The notes under the pieces were generated by a model. It was not told the origin of the DNA. It saw nothing but the letters and a program-made list of their open reading frames with translations, and searched no databases. A program made the position numbers and the translations under genes. A stretch of 64,000 nucleotides of DNA from Takashimella koratensis. Lineage: Eukaryota; Basidiomycota; Tremellomycetes; Trichosporonales; Tetragoniomycetaceae. How positions within the stretch are numbered: the first letter of the stretch is position 1; each line of letters begins with the position of its first letter. Shown here piece after piece: positions 12,241-22,746 of this stretch. The stretch is from the NCBI GenBank assembly GCA_003116875.1, contig BCKT01000001.1, forward strand, positions 449,763-513,762, written 5' to 3'.

Positions 12241-14364
12241 TCACACTTCATCCTCGCTATCGTAAAAATTGCACAGTTTCTCGTTCCCATCAGCGTCGGT
12301 GTAATACACCCCAATTACGCCATCGTCACTGTCATCTTCGTCGTCGCTGTCGTCGTCATTGTCGTCATCCGGGGCCTCTTCCATGATCACCGGCTCGACG
12401 GCCTGTCTCTTGGCCGCGGTGTAGTCCTCCCTCAGCTCGTCCAACTGAGGTCCCGTAGCCACTGCTCCAGTCAGCACTGTCCCATCTCCCTCACTCACGT
12501 GCTGCAAATATTCTCAGATTATACTAATGTCAGCTGGATCATCGCGTACACCTACATAAGCATCGTTCCCGACATTCCCGCAGTCCCGAGGCGCATGGGC
12601 TGGGTTTTGCCCAAATAACAAGGTCGCGACCTGTTCGACCGACTTGTCGGTCCGCTCCACACCTTCGACGGCACCAAACATCCTCGACGTGTCCTGCGAT
12701 CAGCCCACGTTGAATCGCTACTCACGATGACAAAGGTCTTCCCGATCCCCGTCTCGCTCAAGTACGTCGGGAACTCGTCCCCTTGGGGTTGGAAGTCCTT
12801 AATCCAGCGAGCGACGTCCAGGCCGAGTGTAGCAAGGGGATCCGCTGCGGAGTGAAGGATGACGTCTTTGATCAGCACGATCATCACGATACCTACAAAT
12901 CGGTCCAAGGCCAGCACGCTGCCACAGACTGAGAAGCTTGCGATGGACCGCGGCCTTGAGCTCTCCCGAGTGGACAGGGATAGTATCCCCAAACCGATAC
13001 ACGCGACGCTGTTCGTTCTCGTTCTTATGAGTCAAGAGGCGGTCTTGGACCCTACTGTCAGCTATGCCCAAAGACCCACTCACATCCAGAGCCCCGCCTC
13101 GGTCATCTGCTCGACCTCGTCAGACTTGGGAGAGCGCTGAAACCAAGTCGCCGCGTAGCCTGCCTCAAGAGGGACGGACGAATCCTGGTCCCAGGTCTTG
13201 ACTTGAAAGGAAACGAAGAGGCTCCGGCCGACGCTCTGTGGGACGTCACCGTCTCGACCCGCCTCTGCCTTCAAGACCTCGGCGAGACCCCCTTGAGACG
13301 CGATGAGGAGGGACTGCTGCGCGTGCATGAAGTAATTTTCGTCCCCGGTACCATTCTCCGCGTCCTTGGTCTTGTCCTCCGTCTTCACCTCGTCCTCTGG
13401 CTTGGCTTCATCCCCTCTGACCTCTGAGCTGACCTCCTCGACATCCGTCTTGACCACTTCCCCCTCCGTCACACCCTCCCCTTCCTGCCCCTCAGGCCAA
13501 GCCACTACTTCCCCCCGAAAATACCCTCCCCAGCCTCCAGCGTCCTCCTCAACCTCCTCGATCTCAGCAAACCGCTTCCGCCTCGGCCCACGACGCAGTC
13601 CCGGCCCTTCGGTATTATTGTCCATAATCACGTCGAGGCGCGCCTGGTCACTTGGCGCTTCCGACGTCATCAGCCTTGCCATTCGGCTGACCTCTGTGTT
13701 GTGCTTTGTAACTGATTTGGTCTGTTTCGCGACGTCGACGGCGGAGAGAACGCAGACGGGGAGCTAAGGTTCAGCAAGGAAAGCTCGTAGGCTTACGACA
13801 TCGGCGAGGGTCTCTCGGCGGATGATGCTCGAGGGGATAGGGATCCACACGCCCTCGTTGTCTGCGGGAGGAGGAGGTGCCAGTGGCTTGGTGGTCTCGG
13901 CATTGGCGTATTGCGCTGCCCATTCCGGCTCGGCCATCCGCGTAGCATGGATATAATGTTGAAGGTATTGAACCTGTCGAAGGGAGAAGCAGAGCTTCCT
14001 CTGGCCATCTTGCTCTACACCTGTTCATCAGCGAGTCCAAGGCTCAACTCACAGATGTAAAGCTCCAAGCCCGGCTTGCCCTTTTCGTGAAGAGGGTGAC
14101 CGGGGGCAACGATCCCATTTTTATGAGTCAAGCTGACGACGACGGAGCGCTGAGATCAGCGAGGTCTGATGGAAGACTCACCTGAAACTCGTCCTGAATG
14201 GCGTCGCCCCACTTGAACACCACGTCAGTGTACTTGATATACCCATCTGTGACCATCTCCGTTGATGAGCTGGGGGCCTGTTTGGACGACAGCGGGAGGG
14301 TCATGATGATGGTGGTTGAGGCAATGTTGCAACGATAGACGCGAGAGAGTAGTAGTTTCATCAT
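12241..14364 (-). CDS. Unrecognised protein with acidic C-terminal tail
   Basis: Eight exons (14364-14182, 14149-14053, 14020-13797, 13763-13084, 13054-12897, 12844-12726, 12693-12556, 12501-12241) join without a frame break to 619 residues, so the gene is very probably real. I do not recognise the family. The first ~150 residues look folded (SVVVSLTHKNGIVAPGH, GLELYICVEQDGQRKL). A central ~120-residue stretch is highly charged (Glu/Lys/Asp). A second folded-looking part follows (LFVSFQVKTWDQD, VYRFGDTIPVHSGELK, FPTYLSETGIGKTF). The last ~45 residues are almost all Asp/Glu and end in YDSEDEV. GIGKT is not a complete P-loop. The start is the first of two adjacent ATGs and could move if an upstream exon exists. 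It is divergent from the AEC transporter, 169 bp away. Confidence 0.75.
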
Positions 14365-14533
14365 GTGGAGGAGGGATTGCTCAGGGCCGTCCCCCGTCTT
14401 CACTACATTACTAATTGCGCCACGTCATGTTCCTTTTTTTCCGTCATCGGGCCTGATGGCCGAAGTATCTATGTAACCCCTTGACGATAAGCACAGCACA
14501 TCCTCTTCCGCACCATCGCTCACCATCCACACA

Positions 14534-16433
14534 ATGTCAGAGGACGCTGTCCCCAGTGAGTCCCCTCCTACCCCCCTTCCCCATCCTCACAGACACCTCA
14601 CTCACAGCCCCAGTCCGAACCCTCCTCGTGACCGTCTTCGAGGTAAGCCTATCCCCCTTCGCCGCCTTACTAACCGGCAGGCGATCATCGAGGTCTTCCT
14701 CCTATGCCTCGCCGGTTACATCCTCGCTCGCACAGGAGTCACCGACAAGGCCACCCAGCGCAAGCTCAACATCATCAACGTCTCACTCTTCACTCCAGCG
14801 CTACTCTTCTCAAAAGTGAGGCGGTGCGCCAAGATCGCCAAGACTAACCAATCCAGGTCGCGTTTAGCTTGACACCTGCCAAGATCAAAGAAATGTGGAT
14901 TATCCCGCTTGGCTTTGTCCTCGTCACCGCGGTCTCTGGTGGCGTCGCTTGGCTCTTGTCTAAGATGTTCAAACTCTCCCGGTCCCAAACGTAAGTTTCT
15001 CTCAACTTTCATCACTGACTCCAGGGCATTTGCAATCTGCGCATCAATGTTCCAAAACAGCAACTCGCTGCCGATTGCCTTGATTCAGTCCCTAGTTGTC
15101 GAAGTACCCCACTTGAAATGGGGCGACGAAGACTCCAAGGACCAGATGCTCGGTCGTGCTCTCACCTACATGGTCGTTTACTCGACCCTCGGCATGATGG
15201 TGAGTCAAGTTGAGACTTATCTAACCCTAGGTACGCTGGTCATACGGTGTCAAACTCCTTGCCCACGCCGACGAGGAACCCGCGGTTGAAGTCACACCCG
15301 AGCCCACTCCTGCCGACCCATTCACTGCCGAACCTGACAGCGTCTTCCACGATGAGCGCCCTGAATCCCCTCAATGGAGTGCACCAGGCTCGGCACACTC
15401 GATGCATCCTCCCGAGTCCCATGCGCCATTGCACGCCCCGCCGATGCGACGCAGCAGCTCGAACCATTCCAACTCTCGCAAGCCTCTTAGCCGCGCCGAT
15501 AGCGGGCGTCAATTCTGGAACCTTCCCGAACAGCCGCGGAAACGGGTCGAGCTTGGCGATCTCGCCGAAGACAGTAGCGCCAGCGAGGACGAAGAGGAAT
15601 GGGTGAGTTTACCAGCGACGTAGCTGACCCCAGGGTGATCTCACTTCACCTTCGCTTAGAAGACGAGCCACCCCGCCACGTAGCCGATATCAGCGATGGA
15701 AAGCGACTGTCAAGACCAAGAGTTACGCCGCTTTCAAGTCGTTCCAAGCGTTCATGACGGTCCCGATGTACGCTGCGCTCTTGTCCATCTTCATCGCCAT
15801 GATTCCGCCGCTTCAAAAGGCAATGTCCGAGATCAAGCCATTTGAGCAGGCGATTCGTAGCGCTGGTCAGTGTTCAAGTAGGTCTTGCTCTTGACTCCGC
15901 TGACATTAGTCCCCGTGACACTGGTCGTCCTCGGCGCATTCTTCTACACGCCTCCGCCTCCTATCACCCTCGTTGAACCCGTGACTGGCGGGTTTTTTGA
16001 GCGCAAGCTTCGCGCAATCACTGGGGGCAAGTCCGAGACGAGCCGTGCCTACCCGGGGGAGAATAAGACTGTTCTCGTCGCTGTACTCAGCCGAATGATC
16101 ATTGTCCCTATCGTGCTCCTCCCGGGTATCGCACTCATCGCTCGGTTCCACTTTTTCGAAGCGGCAGCCGATCCCGTCTTTATTCTTAGTGCGACACTGT
16201 TGGTCGCATCGGTAGGTAAGACTTACTGTCACAGCTGACACTAGCCGCCTGCCCTCACACTGGCGCAAATCACCCAAGCGGCATCGGGCGATGCATTTGA
16301 GCGGCTCATCTCAAAGACAATCTCTTGGAGTTATGCCGTGTTGACTCCTCCGTAAGTAAAAAGGTTGGATTGGGCTAACAAAAGTTTAACACTGGTATAT
16401 GTCGTGCTTGGTCTGCTGTTTGGCCGTCTGTGA
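14534..16433 (+). CDS. Auxin efflux carrier (AEC) family membrane transporter
   Basis: Ten exons (14534-14555, 14608-14642, 14681-14815, 14857-14990, 15025-15199, 15231-15602, 15634-15877, 15910-16211, 16245-16351, 16385-16433) give 524 residues. Two bundles of about five helices flank a long Ser/Pro/Glu-rich cytosolic loop (~185-330). The N-terminal bundle has LLCLAGYILARTGV, TDKATQRKLNIINVSLFTPALLFSKVAFSLTP and AICASMFQNSNSLPIALIQSL. The last matches the kinked-helix Asn-Ser signature of the AEC/PIN-like fold. The C-terminal bundle ends in LVYVVLGLLFGRL. Fungal relatives include yeast Ecm3 and S. pombe AEC proteins of the ER or plasma membrane, with unknown substrates. The first exon is only 22 nt. 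Confidence 0.9.
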
Positions 16434-16639
16434 GGTAGTACATAGATGAGTGTAGTGTTTGTACGAGGTTTCTTTTCCAGTGCTCCGTGTCGATCCATAC
16501 ATGCCATATCGAATAAATGCATCCACAGTATCAAAAGTTTCTTTTTGTTCCCGTAACTGAAATCTCATCCCGATCCTTGATTTCATCTCTTTCACCATTC
16601 ACCACCCTCTACCTATCCACCCATAACCAACCATCAACG

Positions 16640-17167
16640 ATGACAACCACTGCAGACGAGCAAGTCATGGACCAGATCCGAAAGCGGATGATCGAGACTG
16701 GTGACTGGGACCGGTACGCTTGAGATTCAGGCTTCCACTATCTCGCCTGATTCCTCCCTCCACCCTGCCTGCCTGCCCCACCCCTCCCGGCCACTGACCC
16801 CCGCAGCATCTCGCGGTTACTCCAGACTCAACTCGAGGAGACTGGTTTCGAAGACGACGTGAAAGATTTGGCCAAAGGTGAGCACATGTCGATTAATCGT
16901 ACTGACTGGGGTAGAGAAAGCGCGAAAGCAGGCAACACCGAATTTGGCGACCTTGCTCGCAGATGTCACCCCAGAGTCAAAGGGTGAGTCTCTGGTCTTA
17001 TCTAAGCGTGAACGACTTGCTCGAGTATGGATGGTCTGCAAAGTTTGGAGTCGTTGCATGATGCAATCTGATGCTGACCCGCCCAAGCCATGATCTCCGC
17101 GCGCGTCCGTGAAGCTGTCATCCGCGAGATTGAAGCCGTCTTGGAACGGGAAGTGGAAAAGGTTTAG
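16640..17167 (+). CDS. SUS1: SAGA/TREX-2 subunit Sus1 (ENY2)
   Basis: Exons 16640-16713, 16807-16877, 16915-16983 and 17088-17167 give 97 residues, the normal Sus1/ENY2 size. The sequence is five short helices: QIRKRMIETGDWDRISRLLQ, then LEETGFEDDVKDLAKE, then LLADVTPESKAMISARVREA, then IREIEAVLEREVEKV. The RLLxxxLxExGxxDxxK pattern and the P-x-(S/G)-(K/R)-A-x-(V/I) turn are family hallmarks. Sus1 sits in the SAGA H2B-deubiquitinating module and in TREX-2 at the nuclear pore, linking transcription to mRNA export. The first intron (93 nt) and third (104 nt) are longer than local introns; yeast SUS1 is also known for unusual regulated introns. Its 3' end converges with NFS1. Confidence 0.9.
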
Positions 17168-17359
17168 TCCTTGTTTATACCCTTCCATAACATGCTCTTT
17201 ACGAACCCGATACGACAGTCATGCATCTCTACGCTACAACCGTTGGGCTTTTTTGATATATATGATACCGAAAGACTACCACGGCGCTCTACCACATACA
17301 CCAAAGGCATCCCACCTCAGATTCCCTTCACCTCTCTGCCCCACTGCCTCAGCTACGGT

Positions 17360-18823
17360 CTAGTGCTGACTCCACTCAATCTTGCTGATATCAATCCCCT
17401 CCTGGACCATCTCCCACAGCGGACTCATATCACGAAGACGAGAAACGACCGCGACGATCCGGTCAACGACAAAGTCGATCTCGGCCTCGGTCGTGAAACG
17501 ACCAATACCGAATCGGAGTGAAGAGTGAGCCATGTCCTCGGCCGCGCCGAGTGCTCGAAGAACGTAGGATGGTTCGAGAGAGGCGGATGTGCATGCGGAC
17601 CCGGAAGACAAGGCGACGTCCTAAGAAAGTAAGCATCACGCGCTCGCTTCACTCGCACTCACCTTCAACGCCATCAACAACGACTCCCCCTCCACATATG
17701 CAAACGACAAGTTGACGCAACCCGGGTATCCACTGACATCCCCGTTCCGAACAATATGATCGAGCTTCGAGGTGACTCCATTGATAAGACGATCCGACAA
17801 ACCCTTGATCCTCGCGTGGTCTGCCGACATCTCCGCCTGCGCGATCCTGCATGCTTCACCGAGACCAACTGCAAGCGGAGCCGGAACCGTACCCGATCGA
17901 AGACCACGCTCTTGTCCACCGCCGTGGATCAGCGGCTCGAGTCGGACTCGAGGACGACGGCGAACGTAAGCGGCACCGACACCCTTGGGCCCGTAAAGCT
18001 TGTGTCCCGAGATCGACATGGCGTCGATACCCATCGCCTCGACATCGATCTCAATTTTGCCCACGGCTTGGGCAGCGTCGGTGTGGAAAAGGGGTTTAGT
18101 GACCCCGGCCTCCTTGGCAAATTCTTTGAGAACCTTGGAGATCTCGGCGAGGGGTTGGATGACACCGATCTCGTTGTTGACCGCCATGATCGAGACGAGG
18201 GAAGTGTCTGGCCTCAATGCAGCCTTGAGCTCAGACAACGAGATGAGACCGTTCGGGTTCACGGGGAGGTAGGTGACCTCGAACCCTTGGGTCTGGAGGT
18301 ATCGGCATGAATCGAGGACACACTTGTGTTCGGTCTGGGTTGTGATAATGTGACGTTTCTTGCCCTTGTGGAAGTTGGCGATGCCCTTGATGATCATGTT
18401 GTTGGACTCGGTAGCTCCCGAGGTGAAGACGACGTCCTTGGGTTGAGCACCGATAAGGCTAGAGACATGTTGACGAGCGATATCAACGGCTTCCTCGGCT
18501 TCCCACCCGTATGCGTGTGTCCGAGAGTGCGGGTTTCCGAATTGCTCGGTGAAGAGAGGGAGCATGGCGTCGAGGACACGTGGGTCCATAGGGGTTGTAG
18601 CCTGCATGTCGAGGTAGATGGGTCGAGATTTCGAGGTGGATGACGAGGCGGAAGCGACTGCCGCAAGCTTGAAGCCCGGGACATCGGTTGGGATCTCCTC
18701 GGTGATGATCTCGGAGACGCTGGCGTGCGCGGTGGACGTGGGGGTCACGAGCGTGCGTGCGGCAACGGCCACTGGGCGAGCGGAGCGTGCCCGGAGCGAG
18801 GTGCGGACGAGCGAGCGGATCAT
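17360..18823 (-). CDS. NFS1: Mitochondrial cysteine desulfurase
   Basis: Exons 18823-17663 and 17620-17360 encode 473 residues. The enzyme removes sulfur from cysteine, with pyridoxal phosphate, for iron-sulfur cluster assembly and tRNA thiolation. Residues 1-26 ([20 protein letters not shown]) are a typical Arg/Ser-rich mitochondrial presequence. Catalytic landmarks are [29 protein letters not shown], the cofactor lysine in SGHKLYG (Lys275) and the sulfur-carrying Cys397 in SSGSACTS. The protein ends in EWSQH, the usual ISCU-binding end of eukaryotic Nfs1. The single 42-nt intron lies just before the catalytic-loop exon. It is divergent from the TAF8-like gene with 223 bp between starts. Confidence 0.98.
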
Positions 18824-19046
18824 GGTGGATGAGTAAGTGGGTGAAGGAGACGGAGGTTGAGGGGGAAAAAAAATCGAATCGATGCGCCATGCCGTGTGCC
18901 CAAGGTGTGCGTGAGTGGCGACGGGTGATTAGGATGGATTAGCCCGCGTTTGTAATTGACATTTGGAGCTGGGTAATGAGCAGTATTCCTAATCGCTTCC
19001 TTTATCACCGAGCAACACCGAGTAACACAACATTGTCCACCACACC

Positions 19047-19795
19047 ATGCACGTCACGGCCTCGACAGCATCTAGCTACGTCCGCACCGTCGTAGCGACG
19101 ACCATGACCCGGCGGGGCTTTGACAGTGCCGAAGCTGGCGCCCTTGCCGAGGCTGAACGCTTGCTTGAGAATCGTAAGCCACCGCCGCACTTTCCTCGGT
19201 CATCCTCTCTCTCGGCCGTGTAGTCCGTACCCAACCTGACCCCTTCTTTCCTTGCAGATATCCAACGTCTCTACACCGAGGCCACACACTATGCGCAACT
19301 GGCTGGCCGTGCGACACCGCATGCGGCTGATCTCCTCGCCGCGCAGGAGGAGAGTCTCAAGGCGAGGAAACTCCGGCGAGAGGCGAAACGGAGACGAAAA
19401 GGTAGACCACGGTGTGTTTAGTACTGATTTTTTTCTTTCAGCTATCCCGATGAACTCGATGGCTAGCGAGGACAAACCAGTGTCACAGCCTAGCGGGGAT
19501 ACTGTTGCTCCAGAATTTGCATACGATGGCGCTCCGCCGTACCCAGATGACTGGACGTACCGGACCGAGTCGGTGAGTATAGGCGTTTGATCAAAGGTGA
19601 TGGAACTGCCCGTACTAACTTAGTCAGGCGCCTGGTCCACCGGATTCACCTGCGACCGTCACTGCGGGATTGTTCGACTTTATCAAAAAGACAGCGACGG
19701 AGCGCGGGGATATCCCACCAGAGCTGGGGCTGGTAGATTATCGACATGATCGCGGGGGCAAGCGGTGGAGCGTGAAGGGTGTTGGCGTGGAGTAG
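19047..19795 (+). CDS. TAF8-like histone-fold (bromodomain-associated) protein
   Basis: Exons 19047-19173, 19258-19401, 19442-19572 and 19628-19795 give 189 residues. Residues ~8-75 fit the bromodomain-associated histone fold found in TAF8/TAF3: SYVRTVVATTMTRRGFDSAEAGAL, a helix ending HIQRLYTEATHYAQLAGR, then PHAADLLAAQEE. A Lys/Arg-rich stretch (SLKARKLRREAKRRRK) follows, and then a short Pro-rich segment PPYPDDWTYRTE that resembles the TAF8 C-terminal motif. TAF8 pairs with TAF10 inside TFIID. I prefer TAF8, but related histone-fold subunits cannot be excluded. The third intron has an AG just before a nearby second AG, and only the second (19626-19627) keeps the frame. Confidence 0.65.
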
Positions 19796-19951
19796 GAGGG
19801 ATGGACAGAGGGAGAGACTAGAGGCCATTCAGAGTGAACCGCGGCTAGGAGCCGAAGTACGACAGGCGTCATAATGTGCATCATGGATTGAGTTGTACAA
19901 TAGAATGTATACAGTATCGATGTAGTTCTGGTATCATTTTGGCGGTCCTCA

Positions 19952-20821
19952 TCAATCACTACCATCGCTCGCAAACTCGTCCTCGACGGCTTTCCGCCTA
20001 CGTCCATGAGTCAGTCACTCTACTGTTACCTACTACTCTTACTTACTTTTTCTGATTCGGCTGGAGTTGACTGGCGTTGGCTGGAGCGCGTCTCTGGGTA
20101 TGCTGTGAACCTTGTGTCCCTCCCTTGGACTCTTGTGACGTCCGAGCCGCTGTCGCTCGAGCAGACGAGAGTTGCAGCTTGAGGTGGTTTATCTCTTCCT
20201 GTCCGTCTCAGCCAAGCACAACACTGGACATTACCTCTTTCTCTGCGAGCGAGGATCGAAGGATACGTAGCTCGCCTGGATAGTTAGTTCATTCCTCGTC
20301 CTTGACGCTACGCTTATCTGATTGGTCTGGCGGCCGCGAGAGGATCTGATCAAAGTCAGCATCCTCTTAACGAAGCATGACCCACCTCGAGGGCGGTATC
20401 AAATAGCGACGCCTGCATCCCGCTTGAATCCGGTACAAGGTTGACCACGTAGGAATCACCCTCGGCGAGGTGAATGTATAGCTTATCCTCTTTCCCGCCA
20501 ACATGCATCATACCTCCCTTGATCGCGCTTGCGAGTTCGTTCGAAGGCACCTAAGTGCTGGTCAATAGGCACTACCAATGAGTTGCGGTCCGTGCTTACC
20601 TTTCCCTTGACGCTCGACGTCCATGATCGAACCGTACCTTTACCTTCCCTACCCTCCGCACTCCCTTCGCCAGCGTCACCGTTGATACCCGCTCCGGCCC
20701 AGAGGTGCAGCACCCACGGCCGCCCCATTGCATGCCGCGACGCTACGAGGTACCGCTTTCCCGGCCGGTCGTGGTCGTCGTGGATCTGCTGGAAGATGTT
20801 GTCCAGCGGAGAGGACGCCAT
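19952..20821 (-). CDS. Small head-plus-coil protein, possible XRCC4/PAXX-like factor
   Basis: Six exons (20821-20600, 20550-20386, 20345-20312, 20275-20235, 20198-20047, 19997-19952) give 219 residues. The order is a compact, beta-rich first ~130 residues (KRYLVASRHAM, WVLHLWAG, DKLYIHLAEGDSYVVNLVPD), a short predicted coiled coil (~138-165, LRILRSSLAEKEEINHLKLQL), a Gln/Ser/Thr-rich linker, and a basic-then-acidic tail (QKKRKAVEDEF, then ASDGSD). This head, coil and nuclear-signal tail resembles the XRCC4/XLF/PAXX superfamily of end-joining factors, but no diagnostic motif was found, so the assignment is a hypothesis. An in-frame upstream ATG at 20914 could add 31 residues; the chosen ATG has the better context (CACCCATGG). 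It lies just downstream of DUO1 on the same strand. Confidence 0.6.
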
Positions 20822-21108
20822 GGGTGATGCGGAGGTGACGAGAATTGTGTCAACAAAGATCTCAGGCACATAGTGGCGTAGCTGCAGGTCCCAAGACTTT
20901 GTCTCTCGAAGCATGCACTCTTCACCTTTCGGTCTCGATGAGGTGTCCCGAGATAGCTAATCGTCCTAAACCCGCGATGCATAGCCTCGCGAGTGAATCA
21001 CTAGCATACATCATACATCCTCGCGCCCAGTCCCTACTCCAAACACCCGCCCTCATCTCATAACCCTCGGGCCTCGACCACCTTTTTGTTCTCCCGCCGG
21101 CCGACGCC

Positions 21109-22398
21109 TCACGCCTTCCTCGAGGACGGTCCATACCCGCTACTCTTAACATTCGCGTACTTTCCACCCAAACCCGATGTAGGCCTTGCGATCCCTGACG
21201 TTCCTGTCCCCGTACCCGTACCCGTTCCAGATCCAGTCGCACCTCCACGTCCTGTCGTCCGTGGAATTCCCGATGTCTCTGAGAGTCGTCAGTACACTTG
21301 AACGTGTTTGGACGACACAGGTCTGGGTTGCAACAGACAAATCCGAGAGACTGATGCGAAAGTAGAGACTACCACTTACGTCCTCGTGTGACCCCTGCTC
21401 CTCCCCGAGCTACCCCTCGACCCCTAACTCCTCCTCTGGCCGACTGCCCAGACGCCACCCGTGCCGCTGCTGCCTGCTCATCCTGCTTTGCCTTCTCCGC
21501 TGCCGCTACCTTTGCCGCCTCTGCTGCTCGCGCCGCTTCCAACGCCTGTACCTCTGCCTCGGCCCGCGCCGCTGCTTCCGCCTCGACAGCTGCGGCGTCC
21601 TAACCCCCAAGTCAGCAGTAGGATCAACAGTTTGCTTTTGATTAATCAAGAGAGAAGAGATGAGAGACTAGAAAACTCACGTCGAGAGCGCCGGTCCAGT
21701 GTGGATTGGACAATAGGCGTTGAGTATGTTCCGCCTGACCAAGTAACGAGACGTACTGGTCTAGCAAAGCCGAGGTTTGGTTAACCCTCGCCGCGAGTCG
21801 CTACCACCCGCATCAGCTTAACACCCCAGCACTTGAAGCGATAAATTCGATTCCACCTCGGACCTTGACATACCTCATTATGTCCCCTGGCAGCCTCGAG
21901 CGCGCCGAGGAATCCATCAAATACCTCGTTCATCTGTCGAAGCTCATACAAGCTCTCTCTCAACTTGTCCTCCCTATCGACTCCTTGTCCCGCTCTTGCA
22001 TGATGCACAGTCGTATCTGCGTCTTCACCTTGCTCTTGATCGTATTCATCCACCTCCTCATGCTCTTCTTCAACCTCTGCGCCCAAGTCGGAACTTGATC
22101 TTGGTTCCAACATCGTTGCAGCTCCTGGAGCGAAGAGTGAGAATCGTGGTTTCCCCCGATTCGCGCCTCCTCCTCCTCCTCCTGCGACACCGGCACTCGC
22201 TGAGCCTCCTCTACTTCCCTCAAGATCCGACGTCGTAGTCCGGGTCGGCGACGGTGGTTGTGCTGCGAAATGTGCCCTGCGAGAGACGGAGGGATCCGGA
22301 GAGAGCGGGGTAGGCGAGAGGGAGATATCCGCAATCATCTCGGACGGGGAATCGGGTGCCGCCCTTCCCCGGAGGTTGGGCAAGAACGGGGAGTCCAT
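21109..22398 (-). CDS. DUO1: DASH complex subunit Duo1
   Basis: Exons 22398-21874, 21800-21681, 21599-21380 and 21278-21109 give 344 residues. The Duo1 core spans residues ~145-215: LRESLYELRQMNEVFDGFL, GALEAARGHNE, then RLAARVNQTSALLDQYVSLL and QAEHTQRLLSNPHW. The family C-terminal region is Ala/Glu-rich, then Arg/Gly-rich (RGGVRGRG, GIPRTTGRGG), as in other fungal Duo1 proteins. Duo1 is one of ten subunits of the DASH/Dam1 ring that couples kinetochores to spind le microtubules; the complex is fungal. The first ~145 residues are disordered with a Gly run and an acidic stretch. The acceptor of exon 2 (21802-21801) is chosen over an earlier AG because only it keeps the family reading. Confidence 0.88.
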
Positions 22399-22746
22399 GG
22401 ATCGTTTGAAGGGGGAGTAGGTGGGTGAGAAGTGGTAAGAGGTAAGTGGTACTATGGATGAATAAAGGTAAAAAGAAGTCGAAGATTGTTGTTGACAAAA
22501 TCGCCCGGTTTCATGTTGACGCGTAGACGCGTGGCGCCAGGTATAATAGATTTTGGCAATGAGTCGACCAGGCAGTCAGTGTCAAGTAGTGTACAGCGCT
22601 TCTCCAAGTACCGCTCTCAATGACTTTGAGAGTGTCACTGGTACTGGTACTACTCCTGTCACTGTGACCGCAATTACATGCATCACCCCTATCACTCGCT
22701 CACCAAACACGATCACCGCATTTGCCCGATCCCTCCTCGACCAGGG

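Noticed and set aside
12022..12618. Plus-strand ORF of 198 codons reading through the poly-C tract
   Set aside because: Its core is a proline homopolymer made by the C run and the rest is antisense to the real acidic-tail exon of the minus-strand gene.
12700..12790. GIGKT in the acidic-tail protein as a P-loop
   Set aside because: The required glycine five residues before GKT is absent, and no Walker B or fold context supports nucleotide binding.
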